From an uncultured Alphaproteobacteria bacterium (GTDB taxonomy: Bacteria; Pseudomonadota; Alphaproteobacteria; HIMB59; GCA-002718135): DNA of 33,175 nt. The notes below the pieces were generated by a model. That model did no database searches. It had not been told where the DNA came from and saw only the letters and a list, made by a program, of their open reading frames with translations. A program made the translations under genes and the position numbers. This document shows, piece after piece, positions 24,668 through 32,997 of the stretch. Position 1 is the stretch's first letter. Each line of letters begins with the position of its first letter. The DNA lies in NCBI GenBank assembly GCA_902622475.1, contig CACNPW010000010.1, positions 1-33,175 of the forward strand, written 5' to 3'.

Positions 24668-25542
24668 AGATAGAAACTAACGAAAATTTATTAGTTAATG
24701 TCAGTGTAATGGGATCTGTGTGTCAACCAAATTTCCAAGGGTTGCCTGCTGAACCGTACCGCTTAGACTCTGACGGTATTCCTTTTCTTTTACCTACATG
24801 GGGATCCATAGTTCATAATGTATCTGTTGGCGATTCTGCATTTGGTTGGGAAGCTGATTGTATTCATCCAGGTGTTTCAATTAAATATCCTAGTGAAGGA
24901 GGTAACAGAGGTTTAAATATTCTATCATGTGTTGGTAATGAAGCAATTATAATGAATGGTGAAGCTAAAAATTCAGTTGGGTTTGTATCTGGCAAGTCTG
25001 GTAGATTCTCTGAACAAATAATTATACATTTCGAAAAGAAAGTAAGGGAGAAGATTTCAATTAATGATAAAATTTTAATAAAGTCATTGGGCGTAGGTTT
25101 AAAAATAAAAAATTTTGAAAATATTTTCTGCAAAAGTTTATCACCTCAAATTTTTAATAAAATGAATATCAAGATTAAAAATAAAAAACTAAACATACCA
25201 GTCACACACATCATACCAGAGCACTTAGTTGGAGCTGGCTCAGGATTAACAAGTGAATCAGGATCTTTACACATTCAAACAACAGATCTAAATGAAATGA
25301 AAAAGTATAAACTTAATACTTTGCGTTTGGGTGACTTTGTATACGTAGAAAATTATGATAGCAGTTACCAACATGGTTTCTTAAGAAAAGCTTGGTCAAT
25401 AGGTATTGTAGGTCAAACTAATGGTCCAAGATCCGGTTATGGACCGGGTCTTACTATATTAATGTCATCAAAAACAAATGATGGAATTCCAAAATTAAAC
25501 AGTAACGCAAATATTGTAAATTATTTAAAATTTAAAAAATAA
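24664..25542 (+). CDS. DUF4438-like protein, copy 2
   Basis: A 292-residue paralogue of the preceding protein. Shared features are Q-P-N-F near residue 21, V-G-D-S-A-F-G-W, H-P-G-V-S-I, N-G-E-A-K-N-S-V-G, and the C-terminal G-Y-G-P-G-L motif. P-Y-R-L-D-S-D-G-I-P near residue 30 also fits DUF4438. Several polar residues of copy 1 are changed: D-H-V-E-P becomes D-C-I-H-P, and the H-A-D-H-R-W stretch becomes Y-D-S-S-Y-Q-H. The copies overlap by 4 bases, so they are translationally coupled and may form a heteromer in which only one chain keeps the full site. Function unknown. Confidence 0.7.
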   Translation: MKIETNENLLVNVSVMGSVCQPNFQGLPAEPYRLDSDGIPFLLPTWGSIVHNVSVGDSAFGWEADCIHPGVSIKYPSEGGNRGLNILSCVGNEAIIMNGEAKNSVGFVSGKSGRFSEQIIIHFEKKVREKISINDKILIKSLGVGLKIKNFENIFCKSLSPQIFNKMNIKIKNKKLNIPVTHIIPEHLVGAGSGLTSESGSLHIQTTDLNEMKKYKLNTLRLGDFVYVENYDSSYQHGFLRKAWSIGIVGQTNGPRSGYGPGLTILMSSKTNDGIPKLNSNANIVNYLKFKK

Positions 25543-25546
25543 TTTT

Positions 25547-26602
25547 ATGCAAAATATAGATATGACATTAGTCAACTACAAAAATTTAGAAAATTTTGTA
25601 CTTAATTCTTTTTTAGCAATGGGATTAAGAAATGAAGATGCAAAAATTTTTACTGACGCTTTAATGTTTTCAGAACTGAGATTTCATAGCGGTCAAGGTC
25701 AAGGAGTTCAAAGAATAACAACATATTACAAAAGAATTAAAAATAAAGAAGTAAACATAAATATTGATTTAGATATTGTAAAAGAAAGTTCTTCCTTAGC
25801 TTTGGTAGATGCAAAAAATGGAATTGGAACAGTACAAGCATCTAAATGTATGGATATTGCGATTACAAAAGCGAAGAATGAAGGCATAGGTCAAGTAATT
25901 ATAAAAAATTCAACTCACTTTGGTTCTAGTTCAGTTCATGCAGTAAGAGCAACAAAAAAAAATTGTATTGGAATTGCGTATACAAATGCAGGACCCGAAA
26001 TGGCCCCATGGGGATCTAGAAGTGGAGGCGTTGGAACAAATCCATGGGGTATTTCTTGTCCTACTAATAGAGGTTATCCTTTAATTTTAGATATAGCATT
26101 AACGACAGCTGGCAAAGGAATGATGAGATGGCATGAAAGAGAGCAAATACCAATGCCAAACGATTGGGCTCTCACCAAAGAAGGTGAAGAAACAACCAAT
26201 CCTTCTGATGCTATGGATGGTTTTTTATTAGGTATTGGAAAATATAAAGGTTATGGTTTATCGTTTATGACTGATATCTTGACAGGAGTTATAAGCGGTG
26301 GTGGATATGGATTAATACCATACTCCAATCCAAAAAAACTAGATGTTTCCCATTCATTAACAGCGATAAATATAGAGTGGTTTATGGAAATTTCTGATTT
26401 CTATTCACGCATAAATGATTTTGTTGATACGCTTAAAAAATTGCCACTTAGACCTGGTTTTGATGAAATTTTAGTTCCTGGCGATCTTGAGAATAAAAGA
26501 GTTAAAGAAAAATTAGAAAAAGGAATACTAATTGATAGTGAAGTAATAGATTCTTTTAACATTTTAGCAAAAGATTTAAATATTGATAAACTCGAAATTT
26601 AA
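25547..26602 (+). CDS. Ldh2-family NAD(P)-dependent dehydrogenase
   Basis: A 351-residue protein of the malate/L-lactate dehydrogenase-2 family, a non-Rossmann fold. Motifs: A-L-V-D-A-K-N-G-I-G-T-V-Q-A, the catalytic-region I-K-N-S-T-H-F-G-S-S, G-P-E-M-A-P-W-G-S, G-T-N-P-W-G-I-S (cofactor pocket) and G-K-Y-K-G-Y-G-L-S. Relatives include ureidoglycolate dehydrogenase, sulfolactate and malate dehydrogenases, and cyclic imino-acid (piperideine/pyrroline-2-carboxylate) reductases. Which applies cannot be decided from sequence alone. A second Met at residue 6 is an alternative start. The gene lies 4 bp after DUF4438 copy 2 and 4 bp before the creatinase-like gene. Confidence 0.88.
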   Translation: MQNIDMTLVNYKNLENFVLNSFLAMGLRNEDAKIFTDALMFSELRFHSGQGQGVQRITTYYKRIKNKEVNINIDLDIVKESSSLALVDAKNGIGTVQASKCMDIAITKAKNEGIGQVIIKNSTHFGSSSVHAVRATKKNCIGIAYTNAGPEMAPWGSRSGGVGTNPWGISCPTNRGYPLILDIALTTAGKGMMRWHEREQIPMPNDWALTKEGEETTNPSDAMDGFLLGIGKYKGYGLSFMTDILTGVISGGGYGLIPYSNPKKLDVSHSLTAINIEWFMEISDFYSRINDFVDTLKKLPLRPGFDEILVPGDLENKRVKEKLEKGILIDSEVIDSFNILAKDLNIDKLEI

Positions 26603-26606
26603 TAAA

Positions 26607-27776
26607 ATGAATGAATTTAAAAAAATAAAACCATTAAGTAATAATTTTTATAATCAGACAAGAAAAATGTTGCTTAGACTAATAGAAGAAAAAGATCTAG
26701 ATGGATTTCTTATTACTAACCCTGCAAATATTTTTTATTTTACAGGTTTCTTTTATGTAACTAATGAAAGGCCATCAGGTTTTTTTTTAAGTAAAGAAAA
26801 TAAAAGTAAATTGTTTATTCCTCTATTAGAAAAAGAAAATTCAGAAAACACAATTATAGATGAAATATTAATCTATGAAGAATATCCAGGAAAGATAAAT
26901 CCTTATTCATTTATGGCTGGAAATATTAATGAAAAAAAAATTGGTACAGACATAAATAAAATAGATATTATAGAATTAATCAAAAACAGATTTGAAATAC
27001 TAGATTATAAAGTCAATATAAATTATTTCAGATATCAAAAACTAAAAGAAGAGATCGATATAATTACTGAAGCAGCAAAGTATGCTGATTTAACCCTTGA
27101 ATATTTAAAAGAAAATGGGAAGGAATTGATCAATAGTGAAACAAATGAAAGAGAATTAGTGAAAATTTGTACTGAAGAAGCAAAAAAAGAAATGTTAAAA
27201 AACTTACCGGCTGATTTTGATGAAACACCATGCAATGTAGTAGCCACTATTCATTCAGGACCAAGAGGAGCGTTTCCTCATGGCAAATCATTAAGCAGAG
27301 TACCAAAAAGAAATGAAACATTAATTTGTGGTGTTGGAGCTTGTGTTGGTGGTTTATACGCTGAATCTGGAGTAACTTTTATTCTTGGTGAGCCAAGTCA
27401 TGATCAAATGGATATTATAAAAACAATGAAAGAAGTTAATGATGAGGTAATTAAAAACCTTAAAGAAGGAACTGAATGTGAAAATATTAATGAAATTGCA
27501 ACAGCAATATACAAGGAGAGTGGTTATTTCGAATTTGTGAGACATCGTATAGGACATGGTATGGGATTTGAAGGACATGAAGCTCCTTGGTTATCGCCTG
27601 GAGATAAAACCATATTAAAAAAAAATATGATTTTTTCAAATGAGCCAGGTATTTATAGACCTAATATTGATGGATATAGAACTATTAGCTCAATGATTGT
27701 GGATGTAAATAATGGAAAACAAATATCAAACTTTTTAGATAAAAGTATTGATCATAGAATTATAAACTTAAACTAA
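26607..27776 (+). CDS. M24-family creatinase-like hydrolase (metal ligands lost)
   Basis: A 389-residue protein with a creatinase N domain (T-N-P-A-N-I-F-Y-F-T-G, residues 37-47) and a pita-bread domain. The ATG at 26607 is preferred over a TTG at 26583 that overlaps the previous gene. The first metal Asp is replaced by G242 (C-G-V-G-A), the second by E253 (Y-A-E-S), and the final Glu by I360 (R-T-I-S-S). H225 (F-P-H-G-K), H317 (G-H-G-M-G) and E346 (N-E-P-G) remain. H225/E253/E346 match the positions of the creatinase catalytic His-Glu-Glu set as I recall it. A metal-free C-N hydrolase of the creatinase or ectoine-hydrolase type is therefore more likely than a peptidase. Substrate unknown. 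Confidence 0.8.
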   Translation: MNEFKKIKPLSNNFYNQTRKMLLRLIEEKDLDGFLITNPANIFYFTGFFYVTNERPSGFFLSKENKSKLFIPLLEKENSENTIIDEILIYEEYPGKINPYSFMAGNINEKKIGTDINKIDIIELIKNRFEILDYKVNINYFRYQKLKEEIDIITEAAKYADLTLEYLKENGKELINSETNERELVKICTEEAKKEMLKNLPADFDETPCNVVATIHSGPRGAFPHGKSLSRVPKRNETLICGVGACVGGLYAESGVTFILGEPSHDQMDIIKTMKEVNDEVIKNLKEGTECENINEIATAIYKESGYFEFVRHRIGHGMGFEGHEAPWLSPGDKTILKKNMIFSNEPGIYRPNIDGYRTISSMIVDVNNGKQISNFLDKSIDHRIINLN

Positions 27777-27788
27777 AGGATAAAATAC

Positions 27789-29024
27789 ATGCCAGAAGCA
27801 GCACCTTGGAAATTTAGAAAAATAATTAAACCACTTTTTGATTTACAAAAAGAGAACATATTATTTAAATGCAGGGTAATTGAAACAAAATCTCTTAAAG
27901 TAATCGAAAATGGATTTGTTGAAATAGATAATGGTAAAATAATAAAAGCAGGTTCTCAATCTGATTTAGACAGTAGTGCAAATTCCAAAAAAGTTTTAGA
28001 ACTTAAGGATCATACAATTTTACCTGGACTAATGAATTCGCATGCCCATCTTGCTTGGGATGGAACACATGATTTAGCTCAGCAGTCACTTGATGATCCA
28101 TCTGAAATTTCAGCTTATAAATCTTGTGCGAATATGTTGAAATCATTGAGGGCAGGTGTAACTCTTGTAAGAGATCTAGGAATGAACAAGTCTAATATTT
28201 TTGCTAAGCAAGCAATAGAACAAGGTATATATCCAGGTCCAAGATTAAAAATATGTGGAGAAGCTATAGTACAAACTGCAGGACATACATATTGGTGTTG
28301 TCGTGAAGCTTCTGGAGCTGATGAAATGCGAAGAGCAGTACGAGAACAAGTTGGAAGTGGTGCAGATCTAATTAAAATTATGGCGTGCCATGATACTCTT
28401 GAATTTACTGATGAAGAATTAGAGGCAGTTATCGATGAGACTCATCGAAATGGATTATATATTACCGCACATGCTACTTTTGATGCAGCAATTAATAGGG
28501 TTACTGATTTTGGAATAGATTGTATTGAACATGGGGGCCCTATGACAGATGCAACAATTGAAAAAGTTGCAAAAAAAAATATTCCAATATGTACAACTTT
28601 TTCACCAGTAGTAATGCAAAGTAAGGAAGAAATTGCAAGACAGTATAATATTCCTGAATGGAAAATAAAAGAACGACAAAAAATTGTTAAAGATAAATCG
28701 AGATTTGATTCACTTGTTAAAGCAAGTAAAGCAGGCATTGACATAATTTTTGGAACAGATGCAGGGTCACCAGTTGTACCACATGATGCTATAGTTCCTG
28801 AAATGAAGTTTATGATTGATCTTGGTGTAGTTAAAGATAATTTAGATGCTATTCAATCTGCTACTTATAGAGCAGCAAAAGTAAATAAAATTGAAGACAA
28901 ATTAGGATCAATTGAAATTGGTAAAGATGCAGATCTTATTATTGTGCAAGGCAAACCTGATGAAAATATAGATGACTTATCTAATGTAAAACAAGTTTAT
29001 ATTCATGGAAGTAGATTAATATAG
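27789..29024 (+). CDS. Metal-dependent amidohydrolase (imidazolonepropionase/dipeptidase-like), second copy
   Basis: A 411-residue amidohydrolase. The metal site is H85-x-H87 (N-S-H-A-H-L), likely carboxylated K196 (D-L-I-K-I-M-A), H228 (T-A-H-A), H248 (I-E-H-G) and D324 (G-T-D-A-G). The A-G-H-T-Y-W-C-C segment near residue 164 is a likely substrate loop. It resembles the enzyme at 5706-6926 in layout and is probably a dipeptidase or an acyl/amide hydrolase acting on an amino-acid derivative. AAAGGA lies upstream of the ATG. Its TAG overlaps the GTG start of the aminotransferase (TAGTG). Confidence 0.84.
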   Translation: MPEAAPWKFRKIIKPLFDLQKENILFKCRVIETKSLKVIENGFVEIDNGKIIKAGSQSDLDSSANSKKVLELKDHTILPGLMNSHAHLAWDGTHDLAQQSLDDPSEISAYKSCANMLKSLRAGVTLVRDLGMNKSNIFAKQAIEQGIYPGPRLKICGEAIVQTAGHTYWCCREASGADEMRRAVREQVGSGADLIKIMACHDTLEFTDEELEAVIDETHRNGLYITAHATFDAAINRVTDFGIDCIEHGGPMTDATIEKVAKKNIPICTTFSPVVMQSKEEIARQYNIPEWKIKERQKIVKDKSRFDSLVKASKAGIDIIFGTDAGSPVVPHDAIVPEMKFMIDLGVVKDNLDAIQSATYRAAKVNKIEDKLGSIEIGKDADLIIVQGKPDENIDDLSNVKQVYIHGSRLI

Positions 29025-30181
29025 TGAGCATAGTTTTTAATAAATCTAAAGAAATATCGCTAGACGATGAGACATTAAGATCAGATCTTTTAAAAATAGC
29101 TTCGGGTATGGATAATGTAATAGCTTTAGGAAGAGGAGATCCAGATTTTCACACACCGCGACATATAGTTGAGGCTGCGAAAAAAGCCCTTGATGAAAAC
29201 AAACATCATTACACACCTCCAACTGGACTGCCAGAATTGAGAAAATCTATATCTAAAAATTTTGAGCTAAAATATAATTTAGATTATTCTGAAGATGAAA
29301 TAATTATTACAGCTGGTGTTCAAGAAAGTATTGCTCTTGCAATGATTTCATTATTAAAAGCAGATGATGAAGTCTTAATTACCTCACCAAGATTTACTAC
29401 ATATGATTTAACAGTAAGGATGTGTAATGCTAAACCTGTACCTGTTCATACATACGAAAAAGATAATTTTGCATTAATGCCAGAATTAATTGAGCAAAAA
29501 ATTACTAAAAAAACTAAGTTGCTTGTTCTTGTTTCACCAAATAATCCTACAGGTGCTGTAACACCTCCAAATAATATTAAAAAAATTGCTCAGATAGCAA
29601 TAGATAATAATTTAATTGTAATATCAGATGAGATTTATGCTGACTTAATTTATGATTCGCATGAACATCTATCAATTGGTTCACTTGAAAAAATGAAGGA
29701 AAGAACATTAACACTAAATGGTTTTTCTAAAACTTATGCTATGACTGGTTGGAGAGTTGGATATATTGCAGGTCCGAAAGATATTATAAATAAAATGACA
29801 GAAATAAGACATGCCTTATCAATAAATTCATGTACATTTTCTCAATATGGAGCTTTAGCTGCTTTAGATGGTCCTCAAGAAGAGATTAATAAAATGAAAA
29901 ATGAATATAATGAAAGAAGAAAGTTTAGCATGAAAGCCTTAAGTGATATTGGTTTTACTTATGGTGATCCAGGAGGTGCTTTTTATATTTATACAAATGT
30001 ATCAAATTCAAATATGACTGCTTCAAACTTTTGTAGAGAATTACTTGTTAATACTGGTGTTCTTATGTTTCCTGGCATTTTGTTTGGCGACGAAGATGAT
30101 AAGTATATACGCTTATCTTATTTACAACCTATTGAAAAAATAGAAGAGTCGATGACAAGGATAAATAATTTTTTAAAATGA
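29024..30181 (+). CDS. Pyridoxal-phosphate aminotransferase, class I/II, second copy
   Basis: A 385-residue fold-type I aminotransferase beginning at a GTG that overlaps the previous stop. It has the G-R-G-D-P-D opening, T-A-G-V-Q-E-S cofactor loop, S-P-N-N-P-T-G-A-V, S-D-E-I-Y-A-D, and the PLP lysine in L-N-G-F-S-K-T-Y-A-M-T-G-W-R-V-G. It is paralogous to 20942-22105. It probably converts the amino acid released by the operon's hydrolases to an oxo acid, or makes one. The stop overlaps the next start (ATGA). Confidence 0.9.
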   Translation: MSIVFNKSKEISLDDETLRSDLLKIASGMDNVIALGRGDPDFHTPRHIVEAAKKALDENKHHYTPPTGLPELRKSISKNFELKYNLDYSEDEIIITAGVQESIALAMISLLKADDEVLITSPRFTTYDLTVRMCNAKPVPVHTYEKDNFALMPELIEQKITKKTKLLVLVSPNNPTGAVTPPNNIKKIAQIAIDNNLIVISDEIYADLIYDSHEHLSIGSLEKMKERTLTLNGFSKTYAMTGWRVGYIAGPKDIINKMTEIRHALSINSCTFSQYGALAALDGPQEEINKMKNEYNERRKFSMKALSDIGFTYGDPGGAFYIYTNVSNSNMTASNFCRELLVNTGVLMFPGILFGDEDDKYIRLSYLQPIEKIEESMTRINNFLK

Positions 30182-31602
30182 TCAAAAATGGAAAAGATAA
30201 ATTTGTTGGAATTCAAATAAGTCCGATTTCATTTATTGATGAAGGAATTGATAATGTATTAGATACATTACAAAAACGTGTTGGTGTAAATGTTCTACTA
30301 ATTGGGACTGTTTCATGGCTAGGATTAAAATCGGGAAGATCAGTGTCTTGGGAAATAGATGGTTGGCCAGATCATGGAATTCCTGAACCATTTTCAATGA
30401 AAGGTGGTGCATATTTTGATCCAGATCCTAAATTTTATAATAAAACTTTCATAAAAAATTTTAAAGCCCAAGACAAAGAAATGAAAAATAAAGATATTTT
30501 AAAAATGGTTATTCCTAAAGCAAGAGAAAGAGGAATGAAAATTTTTATTGAATTAATGGAACCCTTCTTCAATTATGCAGGTCATGGCTCTGCCACCGGA
30601 GTAGATATTCCAAATTTAGTTCAATGTATGGAAATAGATGTTTTTGGAAAAATTGGTAAATCACCTTCCACAAGTAATAAAAATTATAGAAATTGGATCT
30701 TATCAATGATCGAAGATCAAGTTGCAAATTATGATATTGATGGTGTTATGTGGTGCAATGAAAGATATTCACCTCTTGATCAATTATTTCAAGGAAATGA
30801 GCCTGGAGACTTTTCTGAAGATTTTTTAATAGAAGCTAAAACTCATAATTTAAATATTGAAAAAATTAGATCCTCACTTTTGAAATTATATGAATTCTTT
30901 CAAGAAACTTTAAATGGAAAAAACTTTGTTGATGGAAACTTAATTGAATTTTTTAGGATTTTATTTGATAAACCGGAAATTTTAGAGTGGGAAAAATTTT
31001 GGCTTAAAAGGAACAAAGATTTAGACAAAGAAATTTATGGTTTAGTAAAATGGATAAAACCTAATTTATCTTTTGGGTTAAATGTATGGAATAGAAATCA
31101 TTTTAATTTTATTAGAAAAGTACAGTGGCCTTGGAAAGAACAGGTAGGTTATTCTGATTGGGTAAAACCTATAACTTATCAGCATCAATCAGGTGAAATA
31201 TTTCATAGAGAAATAAATATATTTGGAAAAACGATCTTAAATGAATTATCTAATTCTGAGTTGGTTTCATCTTTTTCTAAAATTTTAGGAATTAATGAAA
31301 CTAGCTTAGACAATCTTATAGAAAGAGGATTAGATCCAGATACATATATTTATACTCAATGTGCAGATGCAGTCAGGGGTGTTGATGGTGGCTCCAAAGT
31401 ATATATGGGCATTGGTATCGATGCACCAAGATCATCAAAAGAACAAGCAATCTGTACACCAGATATTGCATATAGATCGGTTTTAGCAACTTATAAAGCT
31501 GGAGGAGAAGGGATAGTGTTGTCACCAAATTATGCATCTATGAAACTTTCAAATCTTGATGGAGTTGCAAAAGCTTTAAAAGAACTGAAAATTTTTGAGT
31601 GA
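30178..31602 (+). CDS. Predicted TIM-barrel protein, glycosidase-like, function unknown
   Basis: A 474-residue soluble protein without a signal peptide. Strand-like segments recur at barrel spacing: F-V-G-I-Q-I-S-P, V-N-V-L-L-I-G, M-K-I-F-I-E-L-M-E-P (E125, E128), I-D-G-V-M-W-C-N-E-R-Y (E196), L-S-F-G-L-N-V-W-N, W-V-K-P-I-T-Y-Q-H, V-Y-M-G-I-G-I-D-A-P and G-I-V-L-S-P-N-Y. The N-E-R at the end of a strand preceded by D-G-V resembles the catalytic acid position of retaining glycosidases and of putative glycoside hydrolase-like families. I cannot name the family. It overlaps both neighbours, so it is an integral operon member, yet no sugar transporter or other glycan gene is nearby. Confidence 0.6.
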   Translation: MIKNGKDKFVGIQISPISFIDEGIDNVLDTLQKRVGVNVLLIGTVSWLGLKSGRSVSWEIDGWPDHGIPEPFSMKGGAYFDPDPKFYNKTFIKNFKAQDKEMKNKDILKMVIPKARERGMKIFIELMEPFFNYAGHGSATGVDIPNLVQCMEIDVFGKIGKSPSTSNKNYRNWILSMIEDQVANYDIDGVMWCNERYSPLDQLFQGNEPGDFSEDFLIEAKTHNLNIEKIRSSLLKLYEFFQETLNGKNFVDGNLIEFFRILFDKPEILEWEKFWLKRNKDLDKEIYGLVKWIKPNLSFGLNVWNRNHFNFIRKVQWPWKEQVGYSDWVKPITYQHQSGEIFHREINIFGKTILNELSNSELVSSFSKILGINETSLDNLIERGLDPDTYIYTQCADAVRGVDGGSKVYMGIGIDAPRSSKEQAICTPDIAYRSVLATYKAGGEGIVLSPNYASMKLSNLDGVAKALKELKIFE

Positions 31603-32996
31603 TGATTATTAATTGTGACTTGATTATAAAAAATGGAAAAGTTTTTGAGAAAAATAGATTTAAAAAAAACCATATTGTAATCAAAGATGGTAAAATTTTT
31701 AAGCTAACAAATAATATAAAATCATTTAAGTCCAAAAAAATTATCAATGCTGATAAAAAAATTGTTATTCCTGGAATAATTGATATTCATTTTCATGTTA
31801 GAGCACCATCATTTCCTCAAAGAGGTACAGTTCAAAGTGAAACTAAAGCTGCCGCAAAGGGTGGAATAACTACACTTTTTGAAATGCCTATAAGTAATCC
31901 GTGCATGTCAAATGCTAAGGTGCTTAACCATAGAAAAAAACATTTTGATGAAAATACTTACATTAATTTTGCTATGATTCCTGCTTTAGGAAAATTCAAT
32001 GATAAAAATCTAAATGGATTAATAAATAGTGGGGCTATTGCTTTTAAAGTTTTTACAATTGCTCCTCCACTTGATAGAAAAAGTGAATTTGAAGGATTGT
32101 GTTTTACTGAAGAAAAAAATATTCTCAAAGCATTAATACATGCAAAAAAATCAAATTTAACGACAATTTTTCATGCTGAAGATCAGAATTTACTTGATCA
32201 TTTTGAGAAAAATCAAAAAAATTTTAAAAAAAATAATCCAGCAATGCATAATGCTATGAGACCTGCTGTTGTAGAAGCAAGTGCAATTGAAAAGATACTA
32301 AGGTTGAATTCAATTGTTAAAACTAAAATTCACATTGCTCATGTGACTTCAGAATTATCTTTAGAAGTAATTTCTAAATTTAAAAGTAAAGGTCAGAGTA
32401 TAACTGCAGAAACATGTCCACACTATTTATTTAAAAATGAAAGAGATGTAATTAAATCAGGTCCATTTGGAAAAATTAATCCACCAATAAGGAAACAAAA
32501 AGATCAAAAAAAATTATGGTCAGCTCTTAAAAATAAAACTCTTGATATTATAGCCTCTGATCATGCTTCTTTTTCATTCAAGGAAAAAATAAAAGGTAAA
32601 ACAAATTTTCTTGAAGCACCTCCAGGTGCTCCCAGTGGTGAATTAATGTTACCACTTATGCTAAAAGCTGTTTCAGAAAAAAAAATCAAATTAGAAAAAG
32701 TGATTGAATTAATGTGTATTAATCCAGCGAAAAGATTTAATATTTTTCCAAATAAAGGTTTGATCAAAAGAGGATCTGATGCAGATATAGTCATTTTAGA
32801 TATGAATAAGAAATGGACTGTGGATAGAAATACCCTTGTTTCCAAAGGAAAAAACTGTGCTCATCTATATTTTGGGGAAAAAATAAAAGGAAGTATAAAT
32901 AAAACTATAGTTAATGGAAATGTGGTTTATGATGGAAAAAAATTTTACAAGAATAGAAATATGAATAATTTTGTATCTCCAATAAAAAAAAATTAA
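31602..32996 (+). CDS. Dihydroorotase/hydantoinase/allantoinase-like cyclic amidohydrolase
   Basis: A 464-residue amidohydrolase of the cyclic-amide group. The metal site is H63-x-H65 (D-I-H-F-H-V-R-A-P), carboxylated-lysine candidate K149 (A-F-K-V-F), H191 (F-H-A-E-D), H247 (I-A-H-V-T-S) and D320 (A-S-D-H-A). E-T-C-P-H-Y-L, near residue 270, and the G-A-P-S-G-E-L segment are typical of dihydroorotase/allantoinase proteins. Dihydroorotate, hydantoins, allantoin or another cyclic amide are all possible. The catabolic neighbours argue against pyrimidine synthesis. The ATG at 31602 overlaps the previous stop (TGATG) and is preferred over the GTG at 31599. Confidence 0.85.
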   Translation: MIINCDLIIKNGKVFEKNRFKKNHIVIKDGKIFKLTNNIKSFKSKKIINADKKIVIPGIIDIHFHVRAPSFPQRGTVQSETKAAAKGGITTLFEMPISNPCMSNAKVLNHRKKHFDENTYINFAMIPALGKFNDKNLNGLINSGAIAFKVFTIAPPLDRKSEFEGLCFTEEKNILKALIHAKKSNLTTIFHAEDQNLLDHFEKNQKNFKKNNPAMHNAMRPAVVEASAIEKILRLNSIVKTKIHIAHVTSELSLEVISKFKSKGQSITAETCPHYLFKNERDVIKSGPFGKINPPIRKQKDQKKLWSALKNKTLDIIASDHASFSFKEKIKGKTNFLEAPPGAPSGELMLPLMLKAVSEKKIKLEKVIELMCINPAKRFNIFPNKGLIKRGSDADIVILDMNKKWTVDRNTLVSKGKNCAHLYFGEKIKGSINKTIVNGNVVYDGKKFYKNRNMNNFVSPIKKN

Positions 32997-32997
32997 T

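Noticed and set aside
23804-25542. Assignment of the two unknown proteins as acetamidase/formamidase
   Set aside because: The pattern of motifs (GDNAFGW, HVEPGVSI, GHGPG) does not match that family; DUF4438 fits better.
32561-32845. Minus-strand open frame inside the cyclic amidohydrolase gene
   Set aside because: It overlaps conserved catalytic-domain sequence on the other strand and has no independent support.
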